DNA from: Ktedonobacter racemifer
GTDB taxonomy: Bacteria; Chloroflexota; DTOL01; JACQYG01
NCBI GenBank assembly: GCA_020723545.1
Contig: DYIS01000014.1
Location: 1 to 11,473, forward strand
Direction: 5' to 3'
Length of the DNA: 11,473 nt
Shown: positions 1-6,103 of the stretch, in pieces
Layout of the letters: each line of letters opens with the position of its first letter
How positions within the stretch are numbered: the stretch's first letter is position 1
Program-made: the position numbers and the translations under genes
The notes under the pieces: generated by a model
The model's database searches: none
What the model was told of the DNA's origin: nothing
What the model saw: the letters and a program-made list of their open reading frames with translations, nothing else

Positions 1-1
1 C

Positions 2-460
2 GGAAAGAACGCCGTGCAGACGCAATCCTACGGGGCGGAGACCCGGGGCGGGCCTACCATGTCAGACGTGATCATCAGCCAGCAGGAGATCGACTACCCT
101 AAGGCGCTGGCGCCCAACCTGCTTCTGGCCATGGCACAGGAGGCCTGCAATAAATATGGCCCTGATGTGCAAAAAGATGCCATCATCGTGGTGGATTCCG
201 CCCACGTAACGCAAGTGCCCGAGGGACGAGTCTATTCAGTGCCCATCACCAGCATTGCCCGGGAATCCACCGGCAAGACCTTCACCGCCAGCATCGCGGC
301 CTTAGGCCTCCTGGTGGGGCTCACCGGCCTGGTCTCGGCCCAGGCCATTAGGTCGGCCGTGGCCGCCAGGGTCCCCAAAGGCACCGAGGAACTGAACTTG
401 AAGGCCCTGGCAGCGGGCTTGGCTGCCGCAGAGAAGTTGAAGCGAGGTGAGAGCCTCTAG
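2..460 (+). CDS. 2-oxoacid:acceptor oxidoreductase, gamma subunit (3' part, 5' end outside window)
   Basis: This is the C-terminal 152 residues of a gamma (catalytic-linker) subunit of a pyruvate/2-oxoglutarate/ketoisovalerate:ferredoxin oxidoreductase. The enzyme oxidatively decarboxylates a 2-oxoacid to an acyl-CoA in the cytoplasm and passes electrons to ferredoxin. The reading frame is open from base 2 and already matches the family there: the stretch QTQSYGAETRGG followed by SDVIIS is the conserved family signature. A GTG at 14 and an ATG at 59 lie inside that conserved region, so neither is the real start. The usual length is about 180-190 residues, so roughly 30-40 are missing. The small separate-subunit architecture fits KorC-type enzymes, but the substrate cannot be told from this subunit. 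The next gene begins 21 bases after the TAG stop, so the two are probably cotranscribed. Confidence 0.88.
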   Translation, partial: GKNAVQTQSYGAETRGGPTMSDVIISQQEIDYPKALAPNLLLAMAQEACNKYGPDVQKDAIIVVDSAHVTQVPEGRVYSVPITSIARESTGKTFTASIAALGLLVGLTGLVSAQAIRSAVAARVPKGTEELNLKALAAGLAAAEKLKRGESL

Positions 461-481
461 CACCTTCGAGGAGGTATAGCT

Positions 482-1012
482 ATGAGCCTGCAAGGTAAAC
501 GGGTGGCGGTGCTGGCTGAGGACAATTATCAGGACCTGGAGCTCTGGTATCCCCTCCTGCGGCTCCGGGAGGCGGGGGCCGAAACCGTGGTGGTTGGAAC
601 CGGCAGCAAGAATACCTACACCAGCCAGCACGGCTATCCGGTGGAGGCGGCCATGGCGGCGGATAAGGCCGAGGCCAAGGATTTCGCCGGAGTGGTCATA
701 CCTGGGGGCTGGGCGCCGGACCGCCTGCGCCGGTATCCGGCGGTGCTGAGTTTCATCAAGGATATGTTCGATCAAGGCAAGGTGGTGGCGGCCATCTGTC
801 ACGCTGGCTCGGTGTTGGTCTCGGCAAAGGTCCTGTCGGGCCGCACTATGACCTGCATCAGCGCCATTAAAGACGATATGATCAATGCGGGGGCCACCTA
901 CGTGGATCAGGAGGTGGCCCGTGATGGGAACCTGATCACCTCCCGTCTGCCTCAGGACCTGCCGGCTTTTTGCCGGGAGACCATCGCCGCTCTGGAAGAC
1001 CAGAGGCCCTAG
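482..1012 (+). CDS. DJ-1/PfpI family protein (YhbO/PfpI-like)
   Basis: A 176-residue single-domain protein of the class I glutamine amidotransferase-like fold. The nucleophile elbow is AAICHAG, with Cys106 and His107. The conserved N-terminal glutamate is Glu20 (in DLELWYP), and PGGWAPDRLR (74-83) is the usual glycine-rich loop. The segment IKDDMINAG near residue 129 and the following VDGN-like turn are typical of the PfpI/YhbO branch. Relatives have been described as proteases, glyoxalase III enzymes or protein deglycases, so the exact activity is not settled. Expected role: cytoplasmic stress or carbonyl-damage protection. The start is decided by a strong Shine-Dalgarno sequence, GAGGAGGT at 468-475, six bases before the ATG. 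No signal peptide is visible. Confidence 0.92.
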   Translation: MSLQGKRVAVLAEDNYQDLELWYPLLRLREAGAETVVVGTGSKNTYTSQHGYPVEAAMAADKAEAKDFAGVVIPGGWAPDRLRRYPAVLSFIKDMFDQGKVVAAICHAGSVLVSAKVLSGRTMTCISAIKDDMINAGATYVDQEVARDGNLITSRLPQDLPAFCRETIAALEDQRP

Positions 1013-1052
1013 CGAGGAGCGCTCGGCGGGCTAGCGTGGAAAGGAGAGGATC

Positions 1053-1883
1053 ATGGAGGGACTGGTTTTCGGCCCTGCTGGCGTGCCCGTTAGCGCGAAA
1101 AAACACTCCAGTGTGGGAGGCATCGAAAGGGTTCGGGAGCTGGGCCTGGGCGCTATGGAGCTGGAGTTCGTCCAGGGTGTGCGCATGGGCGAGAAGGAAG
1201 CAGGGTTGGTGCGCCAGGCAGCGGAGGCCAATGGCGTGCGGCTCACGGTCCACGGGCCATACTACATCAACCTGAACTCCCAGGATCCGGAGAAGCTGGC
1301 CGCCAGCCGGCAGCGTATCTGCCAATCGGCCCGGATAGGGGCCATCTGTGGCGCTGAGAGCGTGACCTTTCACGCCGCTTTCTACCAGGGAATAGATCCG
1401 AAAACAGTTTACAGCACCGTTCTGGAACAACTGCGAGAGATCCGAACCATCTTGGATATGGAAGGCAACCACCTCTGGATTCGCCCGGAATTGACGGGGA
1501 AGGAGAGCCAGTTCGGCTCTCTGGACGAGTTGTTGAACCTTTCCACCGCGGTCCCTGGGGTCATGCCCTGCGTGGATTTCGCCCACTATCATGCCCGGAC
1601 CGGGAAATATAACTCCTACGCCGAGTTTGCGGAGATCCTGCAGCGCGTGGAGGCCAAACTGGGCCGGAGGGGGCTGGAGAACATGCACATCCACGTGTCA
1701 GGGATCGCCTATTCGCCGAAGGGAGAGCGAAACCATCTGAACCTCGCCGAGGCCGACCTCAAGTACCAGGAGCTAATGCGGGCCCTGAAGGACTCTCAGG
1801 TGCGGGGCTTCGTGATCTGTGAAAGCCCCAACCTGGAGGAGGATGCCCTGCTGCTTCAGGAGACCTATCACCGGCTTTCGTAG
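1053..1883 (+). CDS. Endonuclease IV-like TIM barrel protein (AP endonuclease 2 superfamily)
   Basis: A 276-residue protein with the xylose isomerase/endonuclease IV type TIM barrel. Metal-ligand-like residues appear in the family order: His67 (TVHGPYY), His107 (TFHAAF), Glu146 (RPELTGK), Asp175 and His178 (CVDFAHYH), His214 (HIHVSGI), Glu225/His228 (KGERNH) and Glu257 (ICESPN). The classic bacterial Nfo pattern Asp-Arg-His near the C-terminal end is replaced by Glu-Arg-Asn-His. This form resembles the shorter archaeal-type branch better than E. coli Nfo. By family it would cleave abasic sites in DNA with bound Zn or Mn, but sugar-phosphate isomerase-like roles cannot be excluded. The ATG is preceded by AAGGAGAGGA at 1041-1050. 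It lies 40 bases after the PfpI-like gene. Confidence 0.85.
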   Translation: MEGLVFGPAGVPVSAKKHSSVGGIERVRELGLGAMELEFVQGVRMGEKEAGLVRQAAEANGVRLTVHGPYYINLNSQDPEKLAASRQRICQSARIGAICGAESVTFHAAFYQGIDPKTVYSTVLEQLREIRTILDMEGNHLWIRPELTGKESQFGSLDELLNLSTAVPGVMPCVDFAHYHARTGKYNSYAEFAEILQRVEAKLGRRGLENMHIHVSGIAYSPKGERNHLNLAEADLKYQELMRALKDSQVRGFVICESPNLEEDALLLQETYHRLS

Positions 1884-1943
1884 GACGGGTTTATCGCTCA
1901 CCGTACGAGCTTGAGAGGGCGACGATAGATACAGGAGAATGGA

Positions 1944-2246
1944 ATGGCAACCAAGGAAGCAGTGATGGAGGCCCTGCGCAATTGCTTTGATCCCGAGATC
2001 GGGATCAATGTGGTGGACCTGGGGCTCGTCTACCAGGTGAAAGTAGAGGGCAAGAAGGCCTACGTAGAGATGACCATGACCACCCCCGGCTGTCCTCTGC
2101 ACGCCTATCTGACCCAGGATGCCAGGCAAAAGGTCCTGGGGGTGGAGGGCATCGAGGAGGCCGAGGTGAAGCTGGTCTGGGATCCGCCATGGAGCCCCTC
2201 CCGAATGTCCATGGAGGCCAAACGGGCCCTGGGTTTCAGCGGCTAA
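1944..2246 (+). CDS. MIP18/DUF59 family iron-sulfur assembly protein
   Basis: A 100-residue protein that is essentially one DUF59 (MIP18, SufT/PaaD-like) domain. The hallmark DPEIGINVVDLGLVY lies at residues 16-30, and MTTPGCPLH (45-53) contains the conserved Cys50. WDPPWSPSRMS (79-89) followed by a terminal helix completes the family signature. Relatives act in iron-sulfur cluster maturation or, as PaaD, in assembly of an oxygenase cluster. Sitting just upstream of an operon whose products bind many Fe-S clusters makes a maturation role plausible, but that is inference. The ATG has AGGAG at 1933-1937, six bases upstream. A variant of the window's dispersed palindrome starts five bases after the stop codon. 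Confidence 0.9.
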   Translation: MATKEAVMEALRNCFDPEIGINVVDLGLVYQVKVEGKKAYVEMTMTTPGCPLHAYLTQDARQKVLGVEGIEEAEVKLVWDPPWSPSRMSMEAKRALGFSG

Positions 2247-2250
2247 TCTC

Positions 2251-2272
2251 GAATTCTTTTAGCTAAAGAATC
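2251..2272. repeat. Dispersed palindrome, variant copy 1 (DUF59-cobO gap)
   Basis: An AT-rich inverted repeat in the 51-base gap before cobO. The left arm ATTCTTT (2253-2259) pairs with the right arm AAAGAAT (2265-2271) around a five-base loop TAGCT. Pairing can be extended to CG/CG if A2252 bulges. The arms match the other three copies (5604, 8885, 9684), but the centre is AGCT instead of CTAG. There is no run of T after the hairpin, so it is not a standard intrinsic terminator. Confidence 0.7.
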
Positions 2273-2285
2273 GGTCGGGGCAGGC

Positions 2286-2291
2286 AGGAGG
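2286..2291 (+). promoter_or_regulatory. Ribosome binding site deciding the cobO start
   Basis: AGGAGG lies six bases before GTG 2298 and only three bases before TTG 2295. The spacing favours GTG 2298 as the initiation codon. Confidence 0.6.
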
Positions 2292-2297
2292 CGGTTG

Positions 2298-2855
2298 GTG
2301 GAAGGTCCAGGGACGACGGCGGAGAAAGCCAGGGGGCTGGTCATCGTGTTCACCGGCAGCGGGAAGGGCAAGACCACGGCAGCCCTGGGCATCGCCCTGC
2401 GCGCCTGCGGCCACGCCCTGAGAACTCTCGTCATCCAGTTCATTAAGGGATCATGGCTCGCTGGGGAGTTGGAGGCAGCCAAGCAGCTGGCCCCGAACCT
2501 GGAGATCATCGCCACGGGGAAAGGGTTTGTCGGCATTAGGGGAGACGACCTGCCGTTTTCCGAGCACCAGAAGGCAGCCCAAGAGGCCCTGGCCTTGGCC
2601 AGGAACAAAGCTGGGACGGGCGCCTACGACATCCTGGTCCTGGACGAGATCGACAACGCCTTGAGGCTTGGACTGGTGTCCCTGGAAGACGTCCTGGCCT
2701 TCCTTCGATCTCGCCCGGTGGCCATGCACGTCATCCTCACCGGCCGGGATGCCCCGCCGGAGCTGGTGGCAGCGGCGGACCTGGTCACCGAGATGCTGGA
2801 CGTGAAGCACCCGTTCGACGAGGGGCAGGTGGCCCGGCGGGGCATTGACTTCTGA
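2298..2855 (+). CDS. cobO: Cob(I)yrinic acid a,c-diamide adenosyltransferase
   Basis: A 185-residue cytoplasmic P-loop enzyme of the CobA/CobO/BtuR family, which transfers the 5'-deoxyadenosyl group of ATP to cobalt in cob(I)alamin or its precursors. The nucleotide loop is GSGKGKTTAA (20-29), followed by the family's VIQFIKGSW (45-53). A Walker B-like LVLDEIDNAL lies at 113-122. The C-terminal signature TGRDAPPELVAAADLVTEM (148-166) and the end KHPFDEGQ...GIDF are diagnostic. The start is GTG 2298, chosen from Shine-Dalgarno spacing; TTG 2295 would add one residue. Length is normal. This predicts use or salvage of adenosylcobalamin, although no other corrinoid gene is visible here. It ends the first gene block: 173 bases separate it from nuoA. 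Confidence 0.93.
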   Translation: MEGPGTTAEKARGLVIVFTGSGKGKTTAALGIALRACGHALRTLVIQFIKGSWLAGELEAAKQLAPNLEIIATGKGFVGIRGDDLPFSEHQKAAQEALALARNKAGTGAYDILVLDEIDNALRLGLVSLEDVLAFLRSRPVAMHVILTGRDAPPELVAAADLVTEMLDVKHPFDEGQVARRGIDF

Positions 2856-2870
2856 ATATCCCAGGCTCGG

Positions 2871-2906
2871 CCGGCCCCATGGCCTGATCAGGCGCTATAG
2901 GGCCGG
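2871..2906. repeat. Nested GC-rich inverted repeat after cobO
   Basis: CCGGCCC (2871-2877) is the exact reverse complement of GGGCCGG (2900-2906). Inside the loop is a perfect 12-base palindrome, GCCTGATCAGGC (2882-2893). In RNA this would form a long, interrupted hairpin starting 16 bases after the cobO stop. No T-run follows, so it is at best a weak or factor-dependent termination or RNA-stability element. A further short inverted repeat, GGCCTC-A-GAGGCC, lies at 2917-2929. It may mark the boundary between the cobO block and the nuo operon. Confidence 0.4.
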
Positions 2907-2973
2907 TACGGCGGTGGGCCTCAGAGGCCTCTCTTTGGAAAACGGTTGGCCTTCCTGCCGTAGCAGTCCCTTT

Positions 2974-3001
2974 CTGCCAAACTGGACACATTTAGTATAC
3001 T
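2974..3001 (+). promoter_or_regulatory. Candidate sigma-70-type promoter for the nuo operon
   Basis: A -10-like TATACT (2996-3001, five of six consensus bases) lies 16 bases downstream of a -35-like CTGCCA (2974-2979, four of six). Transcription would start near 3008, giving a leader of about 20 bases that contains the AGGGG (3016-3020) ribosome binding site of nuoA. The stretch is visibly more AT-rich than its surroundings and sits in the largest gene-free gap of the window. The rest of the 2856-3028 gap holds the inverted repeats described at 2871-2929, and I see no small gene in it. Confidence 0.45.
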
Positions 3002-3028
3002 TTTCCGGGGTAGGTAGGGGATTTCCTG

Positions 3029-3385
3029 GTGGTTTCGGACTATTTTCCCATACTGGTGCTCTTCGTATTGTGTGTGGGGTTTGCCGCTGTGGCCCTGGGC
3101 GCCTCGGCGCTCTTGGGGCCCCGTAAGCCTTCGGCCCGCAAACTCTCGCCCTACGAATGCGGCATGCCCGCGACCGGCACGACCCGCAGACGTTTCATGG
3201 TTCGCTTCTACCTCGTGGCGGTCCTCTTCATTATCTTCGATATCGAAATAGTCTTCCTCTACCCTTGGGCGGTGATCTTCCGGGAGCTCCAGCTCTATGG
3301 CCTGGGAGCCATGGCCGTCTTCATAGGCATTCTACTGCTGGGATACCTCTACGTCTGGAGGAAGGGTGGGCTGGAATGGGACTAG
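3029..3385 (+). CDS. nuoA: NADH-quinone oxidoreductase subunit A
   Basis: A 118-residue membrane subunit of complex I, located beside the quinone cavity. Three hydrophobic segments are visible at about residues 7-29, 57-80 and 87-109. The loop after the first has the conserved YECG (Glu43, Cys44). The second segment carries RFYLVAVLFIIFDIEIVFLY with Asp71 and Glu73, the acidic pair typical of the family. The start is GTG 3029 with AGGGG at 3016-3020. No earlier in-frame start preserves the family's usual N-terminus. It is the first gene of the operon and overlaps nuoB by 10 bases, which implies translational coupling. Confidence 0.95.
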   Translation: MVSDYFPILVLFVLCVGFAAVALGASALLGPRKPSARKLSPYECGMPATGTTRRRFMVRFYLVAVLFIIFDIEIVFLYPWAVIFRELQLYGLGAMAVFIGILLLGYLYVWRKGGLEWD

Positions 3386-3855
3386 AGGAGAAGCTGCCTC
3401 CCGGCGTCATCACCACCACCATCAACCAGGCGGTGAACTGGGCTCGCTATTCCTCGGTGTGGCCGGTGCTCTTCGGCCTGGCCTGTTGCGCCATCGAGAT
3501 GATGGGCACCTTTGCCTCCCGTTTCGACTGGGGACGGTTCGGCGCCGAGCTGTACCGGCCTTCTCCCCGGCAGTCGGACCTGATGATCGTGGCCGGCCGG
3601 GTGAGCCGGAAGATGGCCCCGGTGATCCGCCAGATCTACGACCAGATGCCGGAGCCCAAGTGGGTCATCGCCATGGGGGCCTGCGCCACCTGCGGCGGGG
3701 TGTTCAGCAACTACGCTGTAGTGCAAGGGGTAGATGAGATCATCCCGGTGGACGTGTATGTGCCCGGCTGCCCTCCCCGGCCGGAGATGCTTCTCCTGGC
3801 ATTCATGGGACTGCAGAAGAAGATAGCCGGGGAGAGATTTACGGATCGCGCGTAG
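3376..3855 (+). CDS. nuoB: NADH-quinone oxidoreductase subunit B
   Basis: A 159-residue peripheral-arm subunit holding the terminal [4Fe-4S] cluster N2, which donates electrons to quinone. The four expected ligands are present with Thermus-like spacing: the tandem Cys37-Cys38 (LACCAIEMM), Cys103 (MGACATCGG) and Cys132 (VPGCPPRPE). The arginine-rich and proline-containing loop FGAELYRPSPRQSD (56-68 region) is also standard. The frame is open far upstream to 3157, but that part overlaps nuoA. ATG 3376 gives the family-length protein and a 10-base overlap with nuoA. GGAGG at 3357-3361 is a rather distant ribosome binding site, so coupling to nuoA translation is likely. Confidence 0.96.
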   Translation: MGLEEKLPPGVITTTINQAVNWARYSSVWPVLFGLACCAIEMMGTFASRFDWGRFGAELYRPSPRQSDLMIVAGRVSRKMAPVIRQIYDQMPEPKWVIAMGACATCGGVFSNYAVVQGVDEIIPVDVYVPGCPPRPEMLLLAFMGLQKKIAGERFTDRA

Positions 3856-3866
3856 AGGCTTGGTTC

Positions 3867-4388
3867 ATGTCCGAGAGCGATTTCGTCGTCCAGAAACTCA
3901 GAAGCAGATTTCCCGATTCGCTTCGGGAGATCAAATACTTCCGGGGCGAGACCACCGTGGTGCTACGCCGCGAAGACATCCTGGAGGTTTGCCGGTTCCT
4001 GCGAGATGACCCGGAGCTCAGGTTCGATTACCTCTCCGACCTTTGCGGGGTGGACTACCTGGGCCGGGAGCCGCGTTTTGAGGTGGTGTACAACCTGTAT
4101 TCGCTGGCTTTCAACCGGCGGCTTCGACTGAAGGTGGGCGTGTCGTCCGACGAACTGCGCCTCCCGTCGGTGGTAGAGGTCTGGCCCACTGCGAACTGGC
4201 ATGAACGCGAAGTGTACGACATGTTTGGGCTCTCATTCCAGGGCCATCCTGACCTGCGCCGTATCCTGATGCCCGACGACTGGCGCGGCCATCCCCTGCG
4301 CAAGGATTATCCCCTGACGGCGGAGCCGTCGGCGTTCACCCACAATGCCAGGGCCATCGCGGCCGGAAAGCCTTTGGCCAAGGAATAG
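3867..4388 (+). CDS. nuoC: NADH-quinone oxidoreductase subunit C
   Basis: A 173-residue hydrophilic subunit (30-kDa subunit family) of the complex I connecting arm. It carries no cofactor but packs against NuoD and NuoI. The diagnostic segment is at 111-150, running from WHEREVYDMFGLSFQGHP to the LRKDYPL end. The upstream LCGVDYLG (59-66) is the other conserved block. It is a stand-alone NuoC, not fused to NuoD as in E. coli. ATG 3867 is 11 bases after the nuoB stop with only a weak GAGG ribosome binding site, consistent with coupled translation. Confidence 0.95.
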   Translation: MSESDFVVQKLRSRFPDSLREIKYFRGETTVVLRREDILEVCRFLRDDPELRFDYLSDLCGVDYLGREPRFEVVYNLYSLAFNRRLRLKVGVSSDELRLPSVVEVWPTANWHEREVYDMFGLSFQGHPDLRRILMPDDWRGHPLRKDYPLTAEPSAFTHNARAIAAGKPLAKE

Positions 4389-4391
4389 GGG

Positions 4392-5564
4392 ATGGACGAG
4401 CGGGAAACCCTAGTCCTCAACATGGGCCCTCAGCACCCCAGCACCCACGGCGTGCTGAGGCTGGAGCTGGAGCTGGAAGGCGAGACCGTGGTGAGGGCTA
4501 CGCCGCACATCGGCTATCTGCACACGGGCATCGAGAAGACCGCCGAGAACAAGACCTACCTGAAGGCACTCACCCTCACCGATCGGCTGGATTACCTGGC
4601 GCCTCTCTCCAACAACCTGGCCTACGTGTTGGCCGTGGAGAAGCTCCTGGACCTGGGGGTGCCGCCCAAGGCCCAGTTCATGCGGGTCCTCCTGTGCGAG
4701 CTCTCGCGCATCGCCAGCCACCTGGTTTGGCTGGGCACCCAGGCCCTGGACCTTGGGGCCATGAGCGTCTTTCTCTATTGCTTCCGAGAGAGAGAGCAGA
4801 TCCTGGACGTCTTCGAGCTCATCTCCGGCGTCCGCATGATGACCAGCTACTTTCGCTTCGGTGGCCTGGCCCGAGACGTACCCCAGGGGTTCGATGGGAA
4901 GGTAAAAGCCATCATCAAGGCCTTTCCGGAGAAGTTCGACGACTACGAGGACCTGCTCACCAAGAACGCCATCTGGCTGCAGCGAACCAAAGGGATCGGG
5001 GCCATCTCCGCCCAAGACGCCATCGCCCTGGGTTTGAGCGGCCCCACCTTGCGGGGCAGTGGGGTCAACTGGGACGTTCGCAAGGCTATCCCCTATTCCA
5101 GCTACGACAAGTTCGATTTTCAGGTTCCCTTAGGTAAGAACGGCGACGTATACGATCGCTATCTCTGCCGCATGGCCGAGATGCGACAGAGCCTACGCCT
5201 GGTCCAGCAGGCCCTGGAGGGGATGCCGGCGGGGCCTCACATCGCCGACGACCGCAAATACGTCTTGCCGCCTCGAGAGGAGCTGGACACCAGCATGGAG
5301 GCCCTGATCCACCATTTCAAGCTGGTCACCGAGGGGCTGCGGCCACCAGTCGGCGAGGTCTACACATGCGTAGAGGCACCCAAGGGCGAGCTGGGTTTCT
5401 ACATCGTCTCCGATGGCTCGGGCAAGCCGTACCGGGTCAAGATCCGGCCGCCGTCCTTCGTGAACCTCCAGGCCCTGCCCAAAATGGTGGAGGGGCGGCT
5501 CCTGGCCGACGTGGTGGCGGTGATCGGGAGCATCGACATCGTGTTGGGAGAGGTGGATCGCTAA
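4392..5564 (+). CDS. nuoD: NADH-quinone oxidoreductase subunit D
   Basis: A 390-residue 49-kDa-type subunit that builds the quinone-binding site with NuoB. GPQHPSTHGVLRLELE opens the mature protein. His19 and Tyr68 (RLDYLAP) align with Thermus Nqo4 His38 and Tyr87, the residues known to contact the quinone headgroup. HIGYLHTGIEKT (39-50), the ELSRIASHLVWLG block (103-115) and the C-terminal GSIDIVLGEVDR (379-390) are all typical. Like other members of the family it derives from the [NiFe] hydrogenase large subunit but lacks the metal-binding cysteines. The ATG is three bases after the nuoC stop, with AGGA at 4381-4384. Confidence 0.97.
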   Translation: MDERETLVLNMGPQHPSTHGVLRLELELEGETVVRATPHIGYLHTGIEKTAENKTYLKALTLTDRLDYLAPLSNNLAYVLAVEKLLDLGVPPKAQFMRVLLCELSRIASHLVWLGTQALDLGAMSVFLYCFREREQILDVFELISGVRMMTSYFRFGGLARDVPQGFDGKVKAIIKAFPEKFDDYEDLLTKNAIWLQRTKGIGAISAQDAIALGLSGPTLRGSGVNWDVRKAIPYSSYDKFDFQVPLGKNGDVYDRYLCRMAEMRQSLRLVQQALEGMPAGPHIADDRKYVLPPREELDTSMEALIHHFKLVTEGLRPPVGEVYTCVEAPKGELGFYIVSDGSGKPYRVKIRPPSFVNLQALPKMVEGRLLADVVAVIGSIDIVLGEVDR

Positions 5565-5603
5565 CGGGTGGCCTCCGGCAGCGGAAGACGTACCGGCAGC
5601 GCA

Positions 5604-5623
5604 GATTCTTTACTAGAAAAGAA
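5604..5623. repeat. Dispersed palindrome, degenerate copy 2 (at nuoE start)
   Basis: TTCTTT (5606-5611) pairs with AAAGAA (5618-5623) around ACTAGA, one base off the palindromic ACTAGT of copies 3 and 4. The flanking left GAT is kept, while the right-hand end has changed to AAA. The copy ends one base before the first probable nuoE start codon. If translation began further upstream at GTG 5568, it would encode residues Asp-Ser-Leu-Leu-Glu-Lys. Confidence 0.75.
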
Positions 5624-5624
5624 A

Positions 5625-6098
5625 ATGATGCTTTCGGAAAGGGCCAGAGAAAAAATAATGAGGACAGCGGAGAGGTTTCCGGAGAGGCGGACGGGGTTGC
5701 TGCCCGCCCTGCGCCTGGCCCAGGACGAACAAGGCTATCTTTCCAGCCAGGTGTTGGCCGAGGTGGCAGCTATCTTCGAGCTAACGCCGGCCGAGGTGGA
5801 GGCGGTGGCCAGCTTCTACACCATGTTGAAGCGCCGACCCACGGGCAGACACCTGATCCAGGTGTGCACTAACCTCCCCTGTGCGCTATCGGGTGCAGAC
5901 GAGCTTCTGGATCACCTGAAGGCCAGGCTGGGCATTGGGGTGGGGGAGACCACCCCGGACGGGCTATTTACCCTTGAGACCGTGGAGTGCCTGGGGTCTT
6001 GCGGCACGGCGCCGGTGGTCCAGATAGACGAGGACTATCACGAGAACATGAGCGCCGAGGCCATAGATGCAGTCCTGGCCAGACTGGCCGAGGGTTGA
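5625..6098 (+). CDS. nuoE: NADH-quinone oxidoreductase subunit E
   Basis: A 157-residue thioredoxin-fold ferredoxin of the NADH module, binding the [2Fe-2S] cluster N1a. The ligands are Cys81 and Cys86 (VCTNLPCALSG) and Cys122 and Cys126 (VECLGSCGTAP). The helical N-terminal part contains the family motifs LLPALRLAQDEQG (25-37) and VEAVASFYTM (58-67). Start choice is uncertain. ATG 5625 (or the adjacent ATG 5628) gives the normal N-terminus, MLSERAREK, but has no clear Shine-Dalgarno sequence because a dispersed palindrome occupies 5604-5623. The frame stays open to GTG 5568, which has a GAGAGGTGG-like site at 5548-5556 and would add 19 residues unlike the family. Gap from nuoD is 60 bases with the ATG start. 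Confidence 0.93.
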   Translation: MMLSERAREKIMRTAERFPERRTGLLPALRLAQDEQGYLSSQVLAEVAAIFELTPAEVEAVASFYTMLKRRPTGRHLIQVCTNLPCALSGADELLDHLKARLGIGVGETTPDGLFTLETVECLGSCGTAPVVQIDEDYHENMSAEAIDAVLARLAEG

Positions 6099-6103
6099 GG
6101 GGC

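Noticed and set aside
1017..1024. Palindrome GAGCGCTC between the PfpI-like and endonuclease-like genes
   Set aside because: Eight bases in GC-rich DNA, not repeated elsewhere that I saw. Too short to call a site.
936..1694. A 252-codon - strand frame opposite the endonuclease IV-like gene
   Set aside because: No family resemblance and complete overlap with a well-supported + strand gene.
2253..2271. Intrinsic terminator between the DUF59 gene and cobO
   Set aside because: The hairpin is AT-rich and lacks a following T-run; its likeness to the other palindrome copies explains it better.
2845..3126. A 93-codon + strand frame across the cobO-nuoA gap
   Set aside because: It begins with TTG inside cobO, overlaps nuoA in another frame, has no plausible ribosome binding site and resembles nothing.
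5568..5624. N-terminal 19-residue extension of NuoE from GTG 5568
   Set aside because: The extra residues are low-complexity, unlike the family and partly encoded by the palindrome. Kept only as an alternative start.
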